Notes: generated from the sequence alone by a model not told the origin. A stretch of DNA of 64,000 nt from Hybos culiciformis (GCA_964007475.1 OZ023273.1:69565430-69629429); one strand, 5' to 3'; positions 24,701 through 33,492 are shown, counted from the stretch's first letter. A program made the numbers and translations.

Positions 24701-25464
24701 CAATGAAAAACACAAAAATATCTCTGAAAAAGAATAAAAGATTCAATATTTTAATTTAGATACCTATTAAAACCCCTAAGTCATCTCCCCATATTATGGA
24801 AATCGTTACGTGTTCATCGGATGGATCATCACCTGTCAATTCAACTCCTAATCATGCAGGCGGATCCGCAGGTACTTCAACTTCTAATGGTGCAACACCA
24901 ACAATAACTCCGAAAATTGAACACTCACCTCCAGAACATTACGAACGACAAACTGTACTAATGTGGGGCACGGGAAATGGGGAAAACACTACAGCAATAC
25001 CAGTATCAGTAGTAAATGCTACTTCTCGGTCACCAATTCAAACACCAACTACAAATAGCGTTATTTATAATGAAAATCATGCTAGTACTGCTGCAACCCA
25101 ATTAAAAATTGATGATAATGAATCTGCACATTTAAAATGGAATGGTTCAGCCAAAGACGAAGCAGGAATGTATCATCAAATGCATCATCAGCATTCCAAC
25201 GAAAGTGTTGAACTATACGGTCATCATCATCAAATTCCGCATCATAACAGTAACGACCAACATCAACATATAACACATGCTCGAGCTGATGTCATTATGC
25301 AAGCTGGAAGTCACCATCACGGTTTGCAACACCATTCGACTCATCACGGACAAACGCATTCTGGGAACACTTGCGAGGTATGGAGTCCTGCCACATACTC
25401 GCAATACCAGTATTTTTCTTACCATCACCACCATCACGCTACACAGCACGCAAGCACTCAGTGA
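3520..25464 (+). CDS. ss: spineless: AhR-type bHLH-PAS transcription factor (nine exons, 5' partial)
   Basis: Joined exons 3520-3710, 14565-14686, 20363-20452, 22648-23045, 23126-23232, 23291-23369, 23794-24118, 24194-24568 and 24760-25464 give one frame of 796 codons plus stop, and every junction is GT-AG in matching phase. Domains (numbered from the first full codon, L1): bHLH 10-62 with the AhR-specific basic region [15 protein letters not shown] about 98-245; PAS-B about 255-360; then a low-complexity Tyr/Ser/Thr/His region that probably carries activation function. In insects Spineless pairs with Tango (ARNT) in the nucleus, binds GCGTG-core sites and specifies antennal, distal-leg and photoreceptor identity. 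The family is clear: the basic region excludes sim, trachealess, dysfusion, Met and clock. The first coding exon is not in the window as far as I can see. The exon 1 acceptor is in phase 2, so the missing exon must end with two bases of a codon (probably Ser). The 3' end may be alternatively spliced. Confidence 0.95.
3711..6194 (+). other. ss: ss large intron, proximal part
   Basis: This is the start of a 10.85-kb intron between the bHLH exon and the next exon. I see only A/T-rich sequence with homopolymers and short microsatellites (for example ATACAT near 5870-5895). No exon-like segment or bounded transposon was found here. Confidence 0.6.
6195..6210. promoter_or_regulatory. Paired head-to-head AhR/Spineless response elements (candidate)
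   Basis: The sequence TCACGCTATTGCGTGA holds two abutting matches to the xenobiotic-response core T(A/T)GCGTG, one on each strand (TAGCGTGA on minus at 6195-6202, TTGCGTGA on plus at 6203-6210). AhR:ARNT and Ss:Tango heterodimers are known to bind this GCGTG core. The site lies about 2.5 kb inside the largest ss intron, in DNA where C and G are scarce, so autoregulation is a reasonable hypothesis. No binding data can be inferred from sequence alone. Confidence 0.45.
7417..7540. repeat. Perfect 28-bp inverted repeat enclosing a GC-rich module
   Basis: The arms at 7417-7444 (CCGATAAAATATTGTG...) and 7513-7540 are exact reverse complements over 28 bases. The 68-base loop is a GC-rich module starting GGGCAAGGGCGCCAGCCG. 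That module is a diverged copy of the arm of the adjacent palindrome at 7553-7688. The hairpin lies inside the foldback element at 7021-8143. Confidence 0.85.
7553..7688. repeat. Long GC-rich near-perfect palindrome
   Basis: Arms of about 65 bases meet at about 7619 with a spacer of only four bases. The left arm runs GGTACACAAGGGGAAGGGAG ... TTTGCGGC and the right arm is its complement ending TGTGTCTACC. One small indel lies in the C-run of the right arm. It is by far the most GC-rich patch in the window. The open frames that cross it on both strands are consequences of the palindrome, not genes. Confidence 0.9.
8152..8585. repeat. Dispersed repeat, copy A (inverted relative to 40.3-40.7 kb)
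   Basis: This A/T-rich segment shares several blocks with the reverse complement of 40320-40660, including TTCTGACAGTATATGCTCAA and CACTAGTT plus the order of the blocks between. Its ends, ACTGAAAAA at 8153 and TTTTTCAGT at about 8583, form a short inverted repeat, so it may be an old TIR element. It begins directly after the target duplication of the foldback element. It is too diverged to classify. Confidence 0.5.
8586..10519 (+). other. ss: ss large intron, no feature seen
   Basis: The stretch is A/T-rich with homopolymers. No exon, RNA gene or bounded repeat could be supported. Confidence 0.5.
10520..10956. mobile_element. MITE-like TIR element with TA target site
   Basis: Perfect terminal inverted repeats of at least 24 bp (AAGGCCGGTTTTCACGATCC and on to AAGT) begin at 10522 and end at 10954, each flanked by TA (10520-10521, 10955-10956). 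Internally the motif CCAAGTCAACTTGGACAAAG recurs in both orientations, giving further palindromes near both ends. No transposase is present in the 433 bp. The TA duplication fits Tc1/mariner-like or PIF/Harbinger-like (TWA) mobilisation; I cannot choose between them. Confidence 0.85.
10957..12996 (+). other. ss: ss large intron, mostly unique A/T-rich spacer
   Basis: Apart from a weak LINE-like trace at 12240-12345 (listed separately) and a small GC spike CAACGCCGCCGCCGCGCC near 11090, no feature is supportable. Confidence 0.5.
12240..12345 (+). pseudogene. Possible LINE C-terminal zinc-knuckle relic
   Basis: In one + frame the segment reads DFCW, stop, then [19 protein letters not shown]. 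The order C..C, acidic-T/A, HIL..C resembles the Cys/His motif near the end of jockey-like reverse-transcriptase ORFs. Two stop codons interrupt it and no flanking reverse-transcriptase motif is seen, so it would be a badly decayed relic. It could also be chance. Confidence 0.28.
12997..13880. mobile_element. hAT-family non-autonomous element, TSD TATCTAAC
   Basis: The element at 13005-13872 begins CAGTGGCGTGC and ends GCACGCCACTG, and is flanked by a perfect 8-bp direct repeat TATCTAAC (12997-13004, 13873-13880). A CAGTGGCG-type terminus plus 8-bp duplication is diagnostic of the hAT superfamily. The 868-bp body has no transposase frame. It contains an imperfect internal direct repeat, GCGCTGGTTATCAAACAGC at about 13379 and a similar copy at about 13622. 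It lies in the large ss intron, about 700 bp before the next exon. Confidence 0.92.
14565..14686 (+). CDS. ss: ss exon: linker between bHLH and PAS-A
   Basis: Acceptor TTCTTTCAG at 14564 and donor CTTCAG/GTAAGT at 14686. The first two bases complete Val64 and the exon ends in phase 0. It encodes residues 64-104, starting [20 protein letters not shown] and ending [12 protein letters not shown]. The DGDMFLQ end leads into the first PAS-A strand, as in AhR proteins. Any start at the ATG just before the acceptor (14546) would be inside the intron and is not supported. Confidence 0.95.
14687..20362 (+). other. ss: ss intron (5.7 kb), no other feature seen
   Basis: The intron is extremely A/T-rich. 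The open frames inside it (for example 16218-16445 minus, 20003-20266 plus) have no domain, splice or codon signal. No bounded transposon was recognised. Confidence 0.6.
20363..20452 (+). CDS. ss: ss exon: PAS-A N-terminal part
   Basis: Acceptor TTTTTTATAG at 20362 and donor CATCAG/GTATGT at 20452. The 90-bp exon is in phase 0 at both ends and encodes residues 105-134: [20 protein letters not shown] followed by [10 protein letters not shown]. These are the first beta strands of PAS-A of the AhR family, with the [14 protein letters not shown] block intact. Confidence 0.97.
20453..22647 (+). other. ss: ss intron (2.2 kb), no other feature seen
   Basis: A/T-rich with homopolymers. Only small GC-richer spikes (near 20882 and 21462) interrupt it. 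No gene or repeat boundary could be supported. Confidence 0.6.
22648..23045 (+). CDS. ss: ss exon: PAS-A core and PAS-A/PAS-B linker
   Basis: Acceptor TTTTTAG at 22647 and donor CAAAG/GTAATA at 23045. It encodes residues 135-266 plus two bases of Arg267. It starts [20 protein letters not shown] (the PAS-A helix region) and includes [20 protein letters not shown] and [20 protein letters not shown], all hallmark AhR/Spineless blocks, then [13 protein letters not shown] opening PAS-B. Open frames on the opposite strand are shadows of this exon. Confidence 0.98.
23126..23232 (+). CDS. ss: ss exon: PAS-B first half
   Basis: Acceptor AATTTTTAG at 23125 and donor GAAC/GTAAGT at 23232. It completes Arg267 and encodes [20 protein letters not shown] followed by [15 protein letters not shown], then one base of Leu303. 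The GYSDTEL..GGYDLVH.DD block is the PAS-B helix region. The preceding intron is only 80 bp. Confidence 0.97.
23291..23369 (+). CDS. ss: ss exon: PAS-B middle
   Basis: Acceptor ATATTTTAG at 23290 and donor ACCAG/GTATGA at 23369. It completes Leu303 and encodes [20 protein letters not shown] followed by QWLQT, ending with two bases of Ser329. The GEWQWLQT block is the typical end of the PAS-B G-beta strand. The intron before it is 58 bp. Confidence 0.97.
23794..24118 (+). CDS. ss: ss exon: PAS-B end and start of C-terminal region
   Basis: Acceptor TTATTTCTAG at 23793 and donor GGCCAA/GTTAGT at 24118. It encodes the end of Ser329 and residues 330-437: [20 protein letters not shown] closes PAS-B, then [20 protein letters not shown] and a Pro/Ser-rich stretch, and [20 protein letters not shown]. 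These blocks follow PAS-B in Spineless as I know it. The donor is weaker than the others (GTTAGT), and reading on past it hits a stop after about a dozen codons. Confidence 0.96.
24194..24568 (+). CDS. ss: ss exon: Tyr/Ser-rich C-terminal region
   Basis: Acceptor TTTCTTTAG at 24193 and donor ACACAG/GTAAGA at 24568, phase 0 on both sides. It encodes residues 438-562, including [40 protein letters not shown] and [20 protein letters not shown]. The region is rich in Tyr, Ser and Gly and is probably disordered; Spineless activation function has been placed in the C-terminal half. The preceding intron is 75 bp. Confidence 0.95.
24760..25464 (+). CDS. ss: ss exon: Ser/Thr- and His-rich C-terminus with stop
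   Basis: Acceptor TTAATTTAG at 24759, phase 0. It encodes residues 563-796, starting [20 protein letters not shown], passing a His-rich region (HHQMHHQH-like clusters about residues 690-760) and ending [14 protein letters not shown] before TGA at 25462-25464. Two potential splice donors lie inside it: CGAG/GTATGG after 25377 (phase 0) and CTCA/GTGAGT after 25460 (phase 2), the second overlapping the stop codon. If neither is used the protein ends in HASTQ. An AATAAA at 25789-25794, 325 bases after the stop, could end that transcript. Confidence 0.88.
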   Translation: MPIKTPKSSPHIMEIVTCSSDGSSPVNSTPNHAGGSAGTSTSNGATPTITPKIEHSPPEHYERQTVLMWGTGNGENTTAIPVSVVNATSRSPIQTPTTNSVIYNENHASTAATQLKIDDNESAHLKWNGSAKDEAGMYHQMHHQHSNESVELYGHHHQIPHHNSNDQHQHITHARADVIMQAGSHHHGLQHHSTHHGQTHSGNTCEVWSPATYSQYQYFSYHHHHHATQHASTQ

Positions 25465-25788
25465 GTGTCTTTTTTATTTTGTGTTACAATTTTTATTTGC
25501 TTTTATACTTTGGAGAAATTTAATTTAGTTAAATCAAACTTTCTGCAGTTATTTATTTAAATTGAAAAGTAAAGGGCATTGTTAATTTTGTTTAATTTAT
25601 ATTGATTATAATATTGGGATAACAGTATTCATATATTGAATCAATAACATTGGCGGAATATTGAATATAAATTAATTTTCTCTAGAGTCCTTTTTTTTTT
25701 TTTTGTTTATATGCACGTTTGATATCACCTTTTTGTATTTATTTGTTTTTTTTTTTTTGTTTTTATCTTCTCTTCTTTTGCTGATTTA

Positions 25789-25794
25789 AATAAA
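25789..25794 (+). terminator. ss: Candidate poly(A) signal for the short ss 3' end
   Basis: AATAAA lies 325 bases after the 25464 stop and 48 bases before the acceptor of the alternative exon, in a T-rich context. In DNA this A/T-rich the hexamer is common, so position is the only support. Confidence 0.3.
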
Positions 25795-25842
25795 GTTCAA
25801 CTAACAATTTTAACATTCAAAGACGTGCTAAAAAATTTTCAG

Positions 25843-26385
25843 ATCATCATTGAACGAAATCTCGGAACCATATCATACCCATCACAACATCAACACAACC
25901 AACATCAACAGCACAACAACAACAATCACCAACTCACGCACATCCACGGATATGGGAGCACATCACCAACATCATCGTGCAAGTCACCATCAACGATTAC
26001 AATCGCATCACAATCAGCAACAATCACACCAGCAATCATCGGCGGGGCAGCAACAATCATTGTCCCGTCAAATCTCAATTCAATCATCATCTCATCCAAT
26101 AGCTCATCGTCAACATCACCAACAGGAGGAGGCACATCATCCGCGATCTCTAACAACATCAATAGCCGCCACAACAATAACAACAACAATATCAACCACA
26201 ACAACACCGACGGTATCATCTTCGCATCATCAATCAGTAGGCAACATATCGCCAATCTTGCCACACACACAGCCCTCACATCATTCGCATCATCATCATC
26301 AAATCCATACTCCGATCACCAGCACCCGGACGGGAGTCCTTTGTTGTCCTTCTCTGAGGTAACAAATACATTATTAAATCAATGA
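25843..26385 (+). CDS. ss: ss alternative 3'-terminal exon (His/Gln/Thr/Asn-rich), two open frames
   Basis: Acceptor AAATTTTCAG at 25842. Two frames are open. Frame A follows the donor at 25460 (split Gln codon), begins QSSLNEISEPYHTHHN, is rich in HHQ/SHHQ and stops at 26360-26362 after PSLR. Frame B follows the phase-0 donor at 25377, begins IIIERNLGTISYPSQHQHNQ, is rich in N, S, T and I, and stops at 26383-26385 after DGSPLLSFSEVTNTLLNQ. The end of frame B is non-repetitive and looks like a constrained C-terminus, while frame A ends abruptly. The sequence is mostly CAN/ACA codons, so the lack of stops in two frames is weak evidence. AATAAA follows at 26392. I judge it a real coding exon, with the frame unresolved. 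Confidence 0.6.
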   Translation: MIIERNLGTISYPSQHQHNQHQQHNNNNHQLTHIHGYGSTSPTSSCKSPSTITIASQSATITPAIIGGAATIIVPSNLNSIIISSNSSSSTSPTGGGTSSAISNNINSRHNNNNNNINHNNTDGIIFASSISRQHIANLATHTALTSFASSSSNPYSDHQHPDGSPLLSFSEVTNTLLNQ

Positions 26386-26391
26386 ATTTAG

Positions 26392-26397
26392 AATAAA
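26392..26397 (+). terminator. ss: Candidate poly(A) signal for the long ss 3' end
   Basis: AATAAA begins seven bases after the frame-B stop, with further AATAAA-like hexamers shortly after. A longer 3' UTR is equally possible. Confidence 0.25.
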
Positions 26398-27502
26398 TTT
26401 ATATTAGAATTCTTTAAATAAATTATTATTATTTGTATAAAAATTGTGAAAAAATGTCGAATAATGTTTTAACGATGACGTCTTGTTATTAACGTTCTAG
26501 AGTTCGAGAAGCGCTGCTACATTCTACTGTTTTGTATTTAATTTTATTTTATTAAGTTCAAATACGAGTATGAAACTTATTTTTCCAAGCTTATGTTCCT
26601 CGCATTTTAACAAACAAAAAAAAAATAAAACAATTAATAAAACAAATTCATCTTTTATTTTTTTATATTAGTCATGTACATAATATTTAGTTTTAAAAAG
26701 TGTGCAATTTTTCAAAATGTTATTACGCTATTATAACTGAAATAGTTGATGATAACAAATAAGCGGGAACCGTAGATTTTTTTAGTAAAATCATTAGTAT
26801 TTTTATTTATTTTTAGGTACTTATATAAATATTTAGTATAGTATTTAAATGTATAATAATAATAAAAAATCAACAATATAGCAATATTCAATCGATGTAT
26901 TCCTTAACAAAAAGTATTTCAATACATAATAATATTATATTTAATGTAATTAAAAATAAATTATATTAAACATTCAACATATATATTATAATAAAAATTT
27001 ATATGATAATTAAAATTGAGTCTTGTAAATAAATTCTTCTTACACATTACAAACATATATAACATAATATAAATATAAATATATATAACCACATAAAAAG
27101 CTATATATTTAACATAGTATATACAGACTTCACTGTAATATTTATCAAATATTTTAGCAAATTGTAAAATTTTTACAATAATTCAAATTAATTCGCAATA
27201 TACATATATATATATACGAAAACTATTATTATAATACAATTATTTTAACGGACTTAAATTTCCTATATTTATAATTTAAGTTGAAATAAATGAAAGTAAA
27301 TAATTTTCCAAAAAAATGTCCAACTGACCCAATATTATTTTACCTAGTAAAAATTCAAATTGTAACGATGTGGAATTGGCAGTAAAATCTCTCGAAAAAT
27401 CAAATAACCTTTTCCGTCAAAGTCAAAATCTTTGACTTTAATTATTATTACGGGGAAAAATAAATTCTGTACCAATTTTACCAAAATTTGCTTTTCACTT
27501 AC
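26398..27502. other. Spacer or 3' UTR after ss
   Basis: A/T-rich sequence with many TATA/ATAT tracts and no exon-like segment. Part of it may be ss 3' UTR. Confidence 0.4.
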
Positions 27503-27567
27503 ATCAGGCATGTCAAAGTCGACGACCCGTTTCATGAACTTTTGTGGCTCACAATACTTTTCCACAA
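27503..27567 (-). CDS. Orphan exon-like segment, minus strand
   Basis: On the minus strand a 65-base segment is bounded by an acceptor (GAATTTTTTATAG) and a consensus donor (GTAAGT). In the open frame it encodes VEKYCEPQKFMKRVVDFDMP plus D. The segment is richer in G/C than its surroundings. The frame also stays open beyond the donor to 27344, so this could be an unspliced short frame or a relic. I do not recognise the peptide, and no partner exon was found, so it is only a candidate. Confidence 0.25.
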
Positions 27568-30500
27568 CTATAAAAAATTCAAAAAATATTTGAAACCAAA
27601 TTTAGATGATTTGAAAAATGAAAAACGGTGCATTATATCAAGCAAAAATAATTTATATTCTTATTAATAAATTTCTTTTTATATAAAAAAATTTGTTTGT
27701 GTTTTCTTTATAGTAAATTTATATTCAATTAGCACTAAAAATTTTTTTTTTAATACAACTAAGAACATGTGGCCCCTATACCAAAATGAGTTTCACATGC
27801 CTGATGTACAGTTTTAAATATAAAAAACCAATTATGATTTAAAACTCATCCTACAAATAGAAATTGTTAGGCGGAATTTAAAAATTAGTGAATTAAAAAA
27901 AAAATACAAATAATTTCACATCAAAAAATGTTTTAATTTTTAAAATCGCATCTGTCAAATCACATTGCTTTTAAATTAGAATTATGCTAATAATAACAAT
28001 TAAATTAAGATTTTAACATTTTTAAATTAGAGTCCGTTTCAAAACTAAGAGGATTGTGTCGAAATTTAGTCTGTCGAATCTGAAGGGTCGGGTAAAATAA
28101 ATTTTTTTTCTGATTATTTTTATTAAAAATCTGTTGGATATTTGATTATTAATTACTTAGGTTCGCTAATGAGAGTAAAATAAAATAATAATATTAAGAG
28201 CCCTGTGAAAAATTAGTCTTGGTTTTCCTTTGATTGTAGTAACCCTCTCTTTTCTACAAAAAATGTTGAAATTGATAATCTTTCTTCTTAATTCTTCTTA
28301 ATGAAAGGTACTACCCCATTATATTTTACTCCAATCAGAATGAATTATGATAATATTATAAAAATATTAATTTATTAAGATAATACTTTTATTTCAACTT
28401 TTTTTTTTTTGTAAATTAGTAGTAAGTTATAATCTTTTATATTTCTGTGATTTTTCTTTAAATGGATTTTTACCCTAAAATTTTATATTAATAACATTAA
28501 TTAATTCAGCCTTAATTTAGAATTTATTTTTATTAATTGTGATAGCTATTATAATAATAAATATAAAACTCTAAAGTTATACCGTAATTTTTCTCTATAA
28601 ATTAACACTTTTATTTCATTTCTACATCCGTAGACTTTAAGTTAAAGTTACTATTTAATAAGTTGAATTACGATTCAAAAAATTTTCTCCCACAATTGCA
28701 ATATTTATTATGATTTCAATATTTTATCTTTAATAAACGGAAATAGGTTGGAAATTTAATATCTAACTTATAATTCAGTATTGATACAATTTTCATTAAT
28801 TCAAATTTTCTTCTTTTTTTTTCTAAATAAAAATATTAAGTAATAATAATTGACATACAGTAAATTCAATTTTTTATTTCGGCTGATTAGCATGTAGTTT
28901 AAATCCATTTAAAATAATGTTAATATTTTATTATACTAATGCACAAATTAAATTAATTACAATTTAATTATAAAAAAAAATACATAAATATATACGACTC
29001 AAAATTATTAAATAATAGTTATAAAAATAAATAACAATAAAATATATAAAAAAAAAAAATTGTGACTATCAAATTTTTTCAAAATTAAGAATTTATAATA
29101 TAATTTAGTTTTGCTTATTTTTAATTACAAAATAAAATCCAAAGATAATATTATATGAAACAAAAAAATTAATAAATAAAATATTTAATTTATAAGTAAA
29201 TTTAAAACAAAAAGGAAAAATAAACCATTCATAAATGTTAAAATATAGTTGTTTTATTTTGTTTTTTTTTTTTAAATTATATAGACTAGTACCTATGCAG
29301 GTTGAACCAAACCTATAAAGGTTAAAACAAAAAAACATAATTAAGAGGCTTTTTTAAAATTAATGAAAGTTTGAAGCAAAAGAAGTATTAACTAAAATAG
29401 TCCTAGGTTTCCAGAACATAATTGGTAATTTCATTACCAAAAATATAAATATGATATATCGAAATTTGCATTAAAGGAACTTTATATTGAATCGAAAAAT
29501 ACGCGAAAATTTATGAGAAACTTTGGAGAATAAAAAAATACAAAAGATATAGAAATAAGAAAATGATAATATAGGTACATATAAAATCTATAATTTCATA
29601 GTCCTGATCTGATTATTATTTATTTTTTTCAACGTTTCCTTAATCTTTTAAACTTCTGCAGGACTATAAATAATAATTTTATAATACATTCATTAAAATA
29701 ATGAAAAAAATTATTATTATTATTATCATTATAATATGTGTAAAATATAACTTTACATAGTTTTTAGTTGTTTTTATTTGAATAATATATAAATATAGAA
29801 ATATAACTACGAACCTATATACAATATTCCAATTTGAAATTTTTGAAACGGAAATTAAATTAATTTCTAATAAAAATTATGCAATAACAAGTGTAATCTT
29901 TTCCTTTAATAATAAAATAAAATTAACTTATATGTACCTATATAAAAAAAAAATAGGAAAATTTGAAAAACTATTTTCCTTTTAAATTTAAAAAATATCC
30001 AATGTGAATAAATGAGCTGCACTCTGATATTTTATTAAGTACCTTATTTATGCGAAATACTTTTAATGATATCCTGTAATGCAATTTTCCAAAAAAAAAT
30101 AAAAAATGAAAAAGTGCTTTGTTGAATTTGTCGTCAGTTCTATAAAGTAAATGAACGAAATTGAAATTGAATTTATCTAAAATCACAATTGACATTTTTG
30201 CATTAAGAGAGTTCTGGGGAATTAAGTGAATGAAGGAATTTGAGATTAATTTTATTTTTTATTGGTTATTCAACATAAATTTAATCGTAAGTAAAGTTAA
30301 TGACAACAGCTTCAGCTGAAAAGTTGTAGGTATTTGTTTATTTTAATTTGATGACTTAATTGAAGAATGAACATTATTTGAAATTACAGAAGAAAAAATA
30401 AAAAGATACTTGTCTAATAGCTAATAGTATCTTTTTGCCCTTCTACAAATAAAGATTATAAATAAAATTTATTTTTTATTCTTAACAAAAAGTTTAAATT

Positions 30501-30619
30501 TTATTATCTGATTCGACGAAACCCATACAGAACTAGTTTTCATTCTCACTAAAACATACTTTCTTTTTAGATTTTGTTCAGTAAGCTATATCCAATTATA
30601 TATAATACGTACTATCATA
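27568..30619. other. Intergenic A/T-rich spacer
   Basis: No gene, RNA or bounded repeat seen. It contains A/T homopolymers and a short ATT microsatellite near 29710-29730. Confidence 0.5.
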
Positions 30620-30842
30620 GAGTAATAATATTTATAAGAGGGTCAGAATTCATACAAGTAAATTTCAGAATTTTTTTTTCAAATGATGACAATATTTTCA
30701 ATGTACAATAATAAAAATAATTAAATTAAGAATAAACACATTTGAGTTAAAAAATTTTACTCAATACATTCAAAATATTGTCATAATTTTTGAAAAAAAT
30801 TTACTTGTATGAATTCTGTCCCTCTTATAAATATTATTACTC
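30620..30842. repeat. Inverted repeat with about 80-bp arms (MITE-like hairpin)
   Basis: The left arm from 30620 (GAGTAATAATATTTATAAGA, then GGGTCAGAATTCATACAAG) reappears as its reverse complement ending at 30842, with a few mismatches. The spacer between the arms is about 60 bases. No coding capacity and no certain target duplication were seen. The structure fits a hairpin MITE; the short open frames here are artefacts. Confidence 0.75.
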
Positions 30843-31642
30843 AATGGTACTATTGACAAAATTGCAAATCAAATCATTTAATAAAACTGCGATCCAATAT
30901 AACTCAGTGTATATAACCATCAATGCGAAAATACTTAGTGCTTCCCAAAAACTTGCTCCACACATTATTAAAATTAAAGTAAATACCATATGACTGCATT
31001 TTGTGCAATTTATATTTTTTAAGTAGAGTGCATTTTGAAATGCAAATTTAAAAAAAGTTTCCTTAATATTACGTGACAATTTGGAATTTAAGTTTTTCTC
31101 TTCTAAAATCATAATATTATAATCCAAGTCTGATTATTTTTTTTTCTGCATAAATCTGGACAAAAAATTAGAATTTACTTAAAATTTTCTAGAAAAAAAA
31201 ATTTTGCATGCAACAGCGTAAATGTCCGTGACACACAGCTGTATATTTCCGCAAACGTATGAAATAGCTTTAGCTATACATGTGTATTAGAAGTGTTGGT
31301 ATTTTAAATTTTAATATACATTTGAATAAAGATGCAACAGTCCATATTTTGCCAGAAGCTACTAATAAAATTATAAATAAATAAATTTTTTAATGCATTT
31401 ATTTTTCAAATAATTTAATTTTTTTAACACACAAAATATATTTAAGCAGCTAATAAATTATTTGAGTACAATTATTACAAAATATTTGATACTATTGCAA
31501 AATGGACGTATAGTACAGACCTATGAACCAGCTTACCGCTGAAAAATTTGAAAATAATTTATGTCAAATTTTTAATCGAAATAAGAAAAAGCAATGTGAC
31601 AGAGAAATTGTAAATTAATCATATTGCACATTATAATAATAA

Positions 31643-32589
31643 TAGGGGAAAGTAGCCTAAAACGGCATACCCAAAGTTTTTCATCTGGAAAAATTTTCAA
31701 ATAAAACCAAATCAAAGACATAAGAACATTTTTCGATAAAGAAATCTTTTGTCTACAATCTGTAGAACTAGAAAATGGATCAAATCCAGCCGTTACTCTG
31801 GAATGATTTTTCTACGTAAAGTCTCACTTTTTGGAAAAAAAAAAAATGGTCGGGTAAAACGGACAACACGATCGGGCAAAAAGGACTACGACATTTTTTG
31901 CTAGAAATGAAGGATAAAATAACGAAAACATTTTTTTTTTATTTTTTATTTTTATTTTTATTTTATAAAATATATAAAAATATATAAAAGAACAAAATAA
32001 ATGATGCTTTTCTAAAGCTTGAACAAAAATATATATATACAAAAACAAAATACAACCAAAGTATGCTTTTTAAGCCTTCAAGCCCCGGAAAAAGTTCACG
32101 TGATTCAGCTATACCTAAAACAGTAGATCACGTGATATGTCGTACTATTTCGTACGACGTGGGGCTAAAAGTGTTAAATTATATGGGTGTAGTAGTATTC
32201 CATTTTCCCCAACTACTACGTAGCCCGTTTTGCCTTTTTTCACTTGTTTTGTTTGTTTCATCGTATTTTTTTTCTAGGTTTAATAAACACGTACGAACGT
32301 GTTCGTATGAAAGCTAATACATACCCAGACTATAATATACCCAAGAAAAAATAAAACGAATACTACTGTAGTTCTATCAGAAAAAACAAAAACACCCAAA
32401 AAAAAAACAAAAACTTACTTTTTTTCTATTTTTTTTCTTCCGTGCTTGCACCGAGCTTTACAGGTCAAAACTCAAGAATAGACTGAGAGTATTTGATATG
32501 ATGTCCAAAGAGATGATTAATTGCTTAGGAACTTCACACCAGCGAAAATCCGTTTTACCCGCCTATGCCGTTTAGGCCACTTTCCCCTA
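31643..32589. mobile_element. TIR transposon remnant with TA target site
   Basis: The element at 31645-32587 (943 bp) has terminal inverted repeats GGGGAAAGTAGCCTAAAACG and CGTTTAGGCCACTTTCCCC (one substitution and one missing A over the first 25 bases), flanked by TA on both sides. A related motif, GGGTAAAACGGA, recurs inside near both ends. A frame at 32063-32317 has no recognisable transposase domain. The TA duplication suggests an IS630/Tc1-related or ISL2EU-like group, but the family is not assigned. Confidence 0.75.
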
Positions 32590-33492
32590 TACAAATTAAA
32601 ATTATTATTTTGATTTTTCTTAAAAGGTGTATTATATAAATTTACGGCATTTGTAATTTATTTAATTATTTTGTTCAATCAAACTGAACGGAAGATTACT
32701 TGAAGAATTTCAAACCACAGTAAAAGCCCAACAAATTATTATAAAATAACATTTCAACAATATATAGAAAATTTTAAAACCAATTATGTACTTATGTTCG
32801 ATAATTTTGCTTATAATCTCCTATTAAGTATTTATCAATTATTTATTTATTATTTTATTAGTCAATAGTTATTTCTATTTTTTATAAGTATTTTAGCAAT
32901 AAAAACTGTTGATATTCCTGTGAATACTTGAATGATATTCTGAAATCATATGTCTGGAAACATACAACTAATTAATAAAATATTTTCATGATACAATTTG
33001 TTTACATTTTTATAAAACATAGTTAGAAATTGCGTGTTCCAATCGAAATTAATATTTAAAATTCATCAATTTATATATATAGGCTTCTGTTTGAGGAGGT
33101 CAAAATAATTGTACACAGGATTCAATAATTTTGACACCTTTATTCATGTTTAGAAAATGAATAGAAGTTAATAGAAATATAGGTATTATACATATACAAT
33201 AAATAATTTAATGTATTATAAGTACTTTTAATGTACAAACATGAGCACTTAAACCAAAATGAAAATACTGTACATTTAAATATATCTTTGTGGGAAATAA
33301 ATGAAGAAATCTTGGGAGGTGTTTTAGTGCTTGAATTTGTCTTCGAACAATATTTAATTGCTTAATATTACTGTGTAGTGTGTATATTATACCTAAGTGA
33401 GCTTTGTTACTGTCATGCAAGTCATAGCTATAATATGTCGTTGAAGAAGATAATGCAAATGATGTTGAATCGGCTCCCAAACCTTTTTTTTT
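32590..33492. other. Intergenic A/T-rich spacer
   Basis: Nothing supportable was seen. The minus-strand frame at 33208-33480 lacks a domain or splice context. Confidence 0.4.

Noticed and set aside
25082..26279. Minus-strand frames opposite the ss C-terminal exons
   Set aside because: Produced by CAN-rich codons on the coding strand; no independent support.
31824..32317. Frames inside the TA-flanked element as transposase
   Set aside because: No DDE/D motif, helix-turn-helix or zinc motif is visible, and the frames are short and low-complexity.
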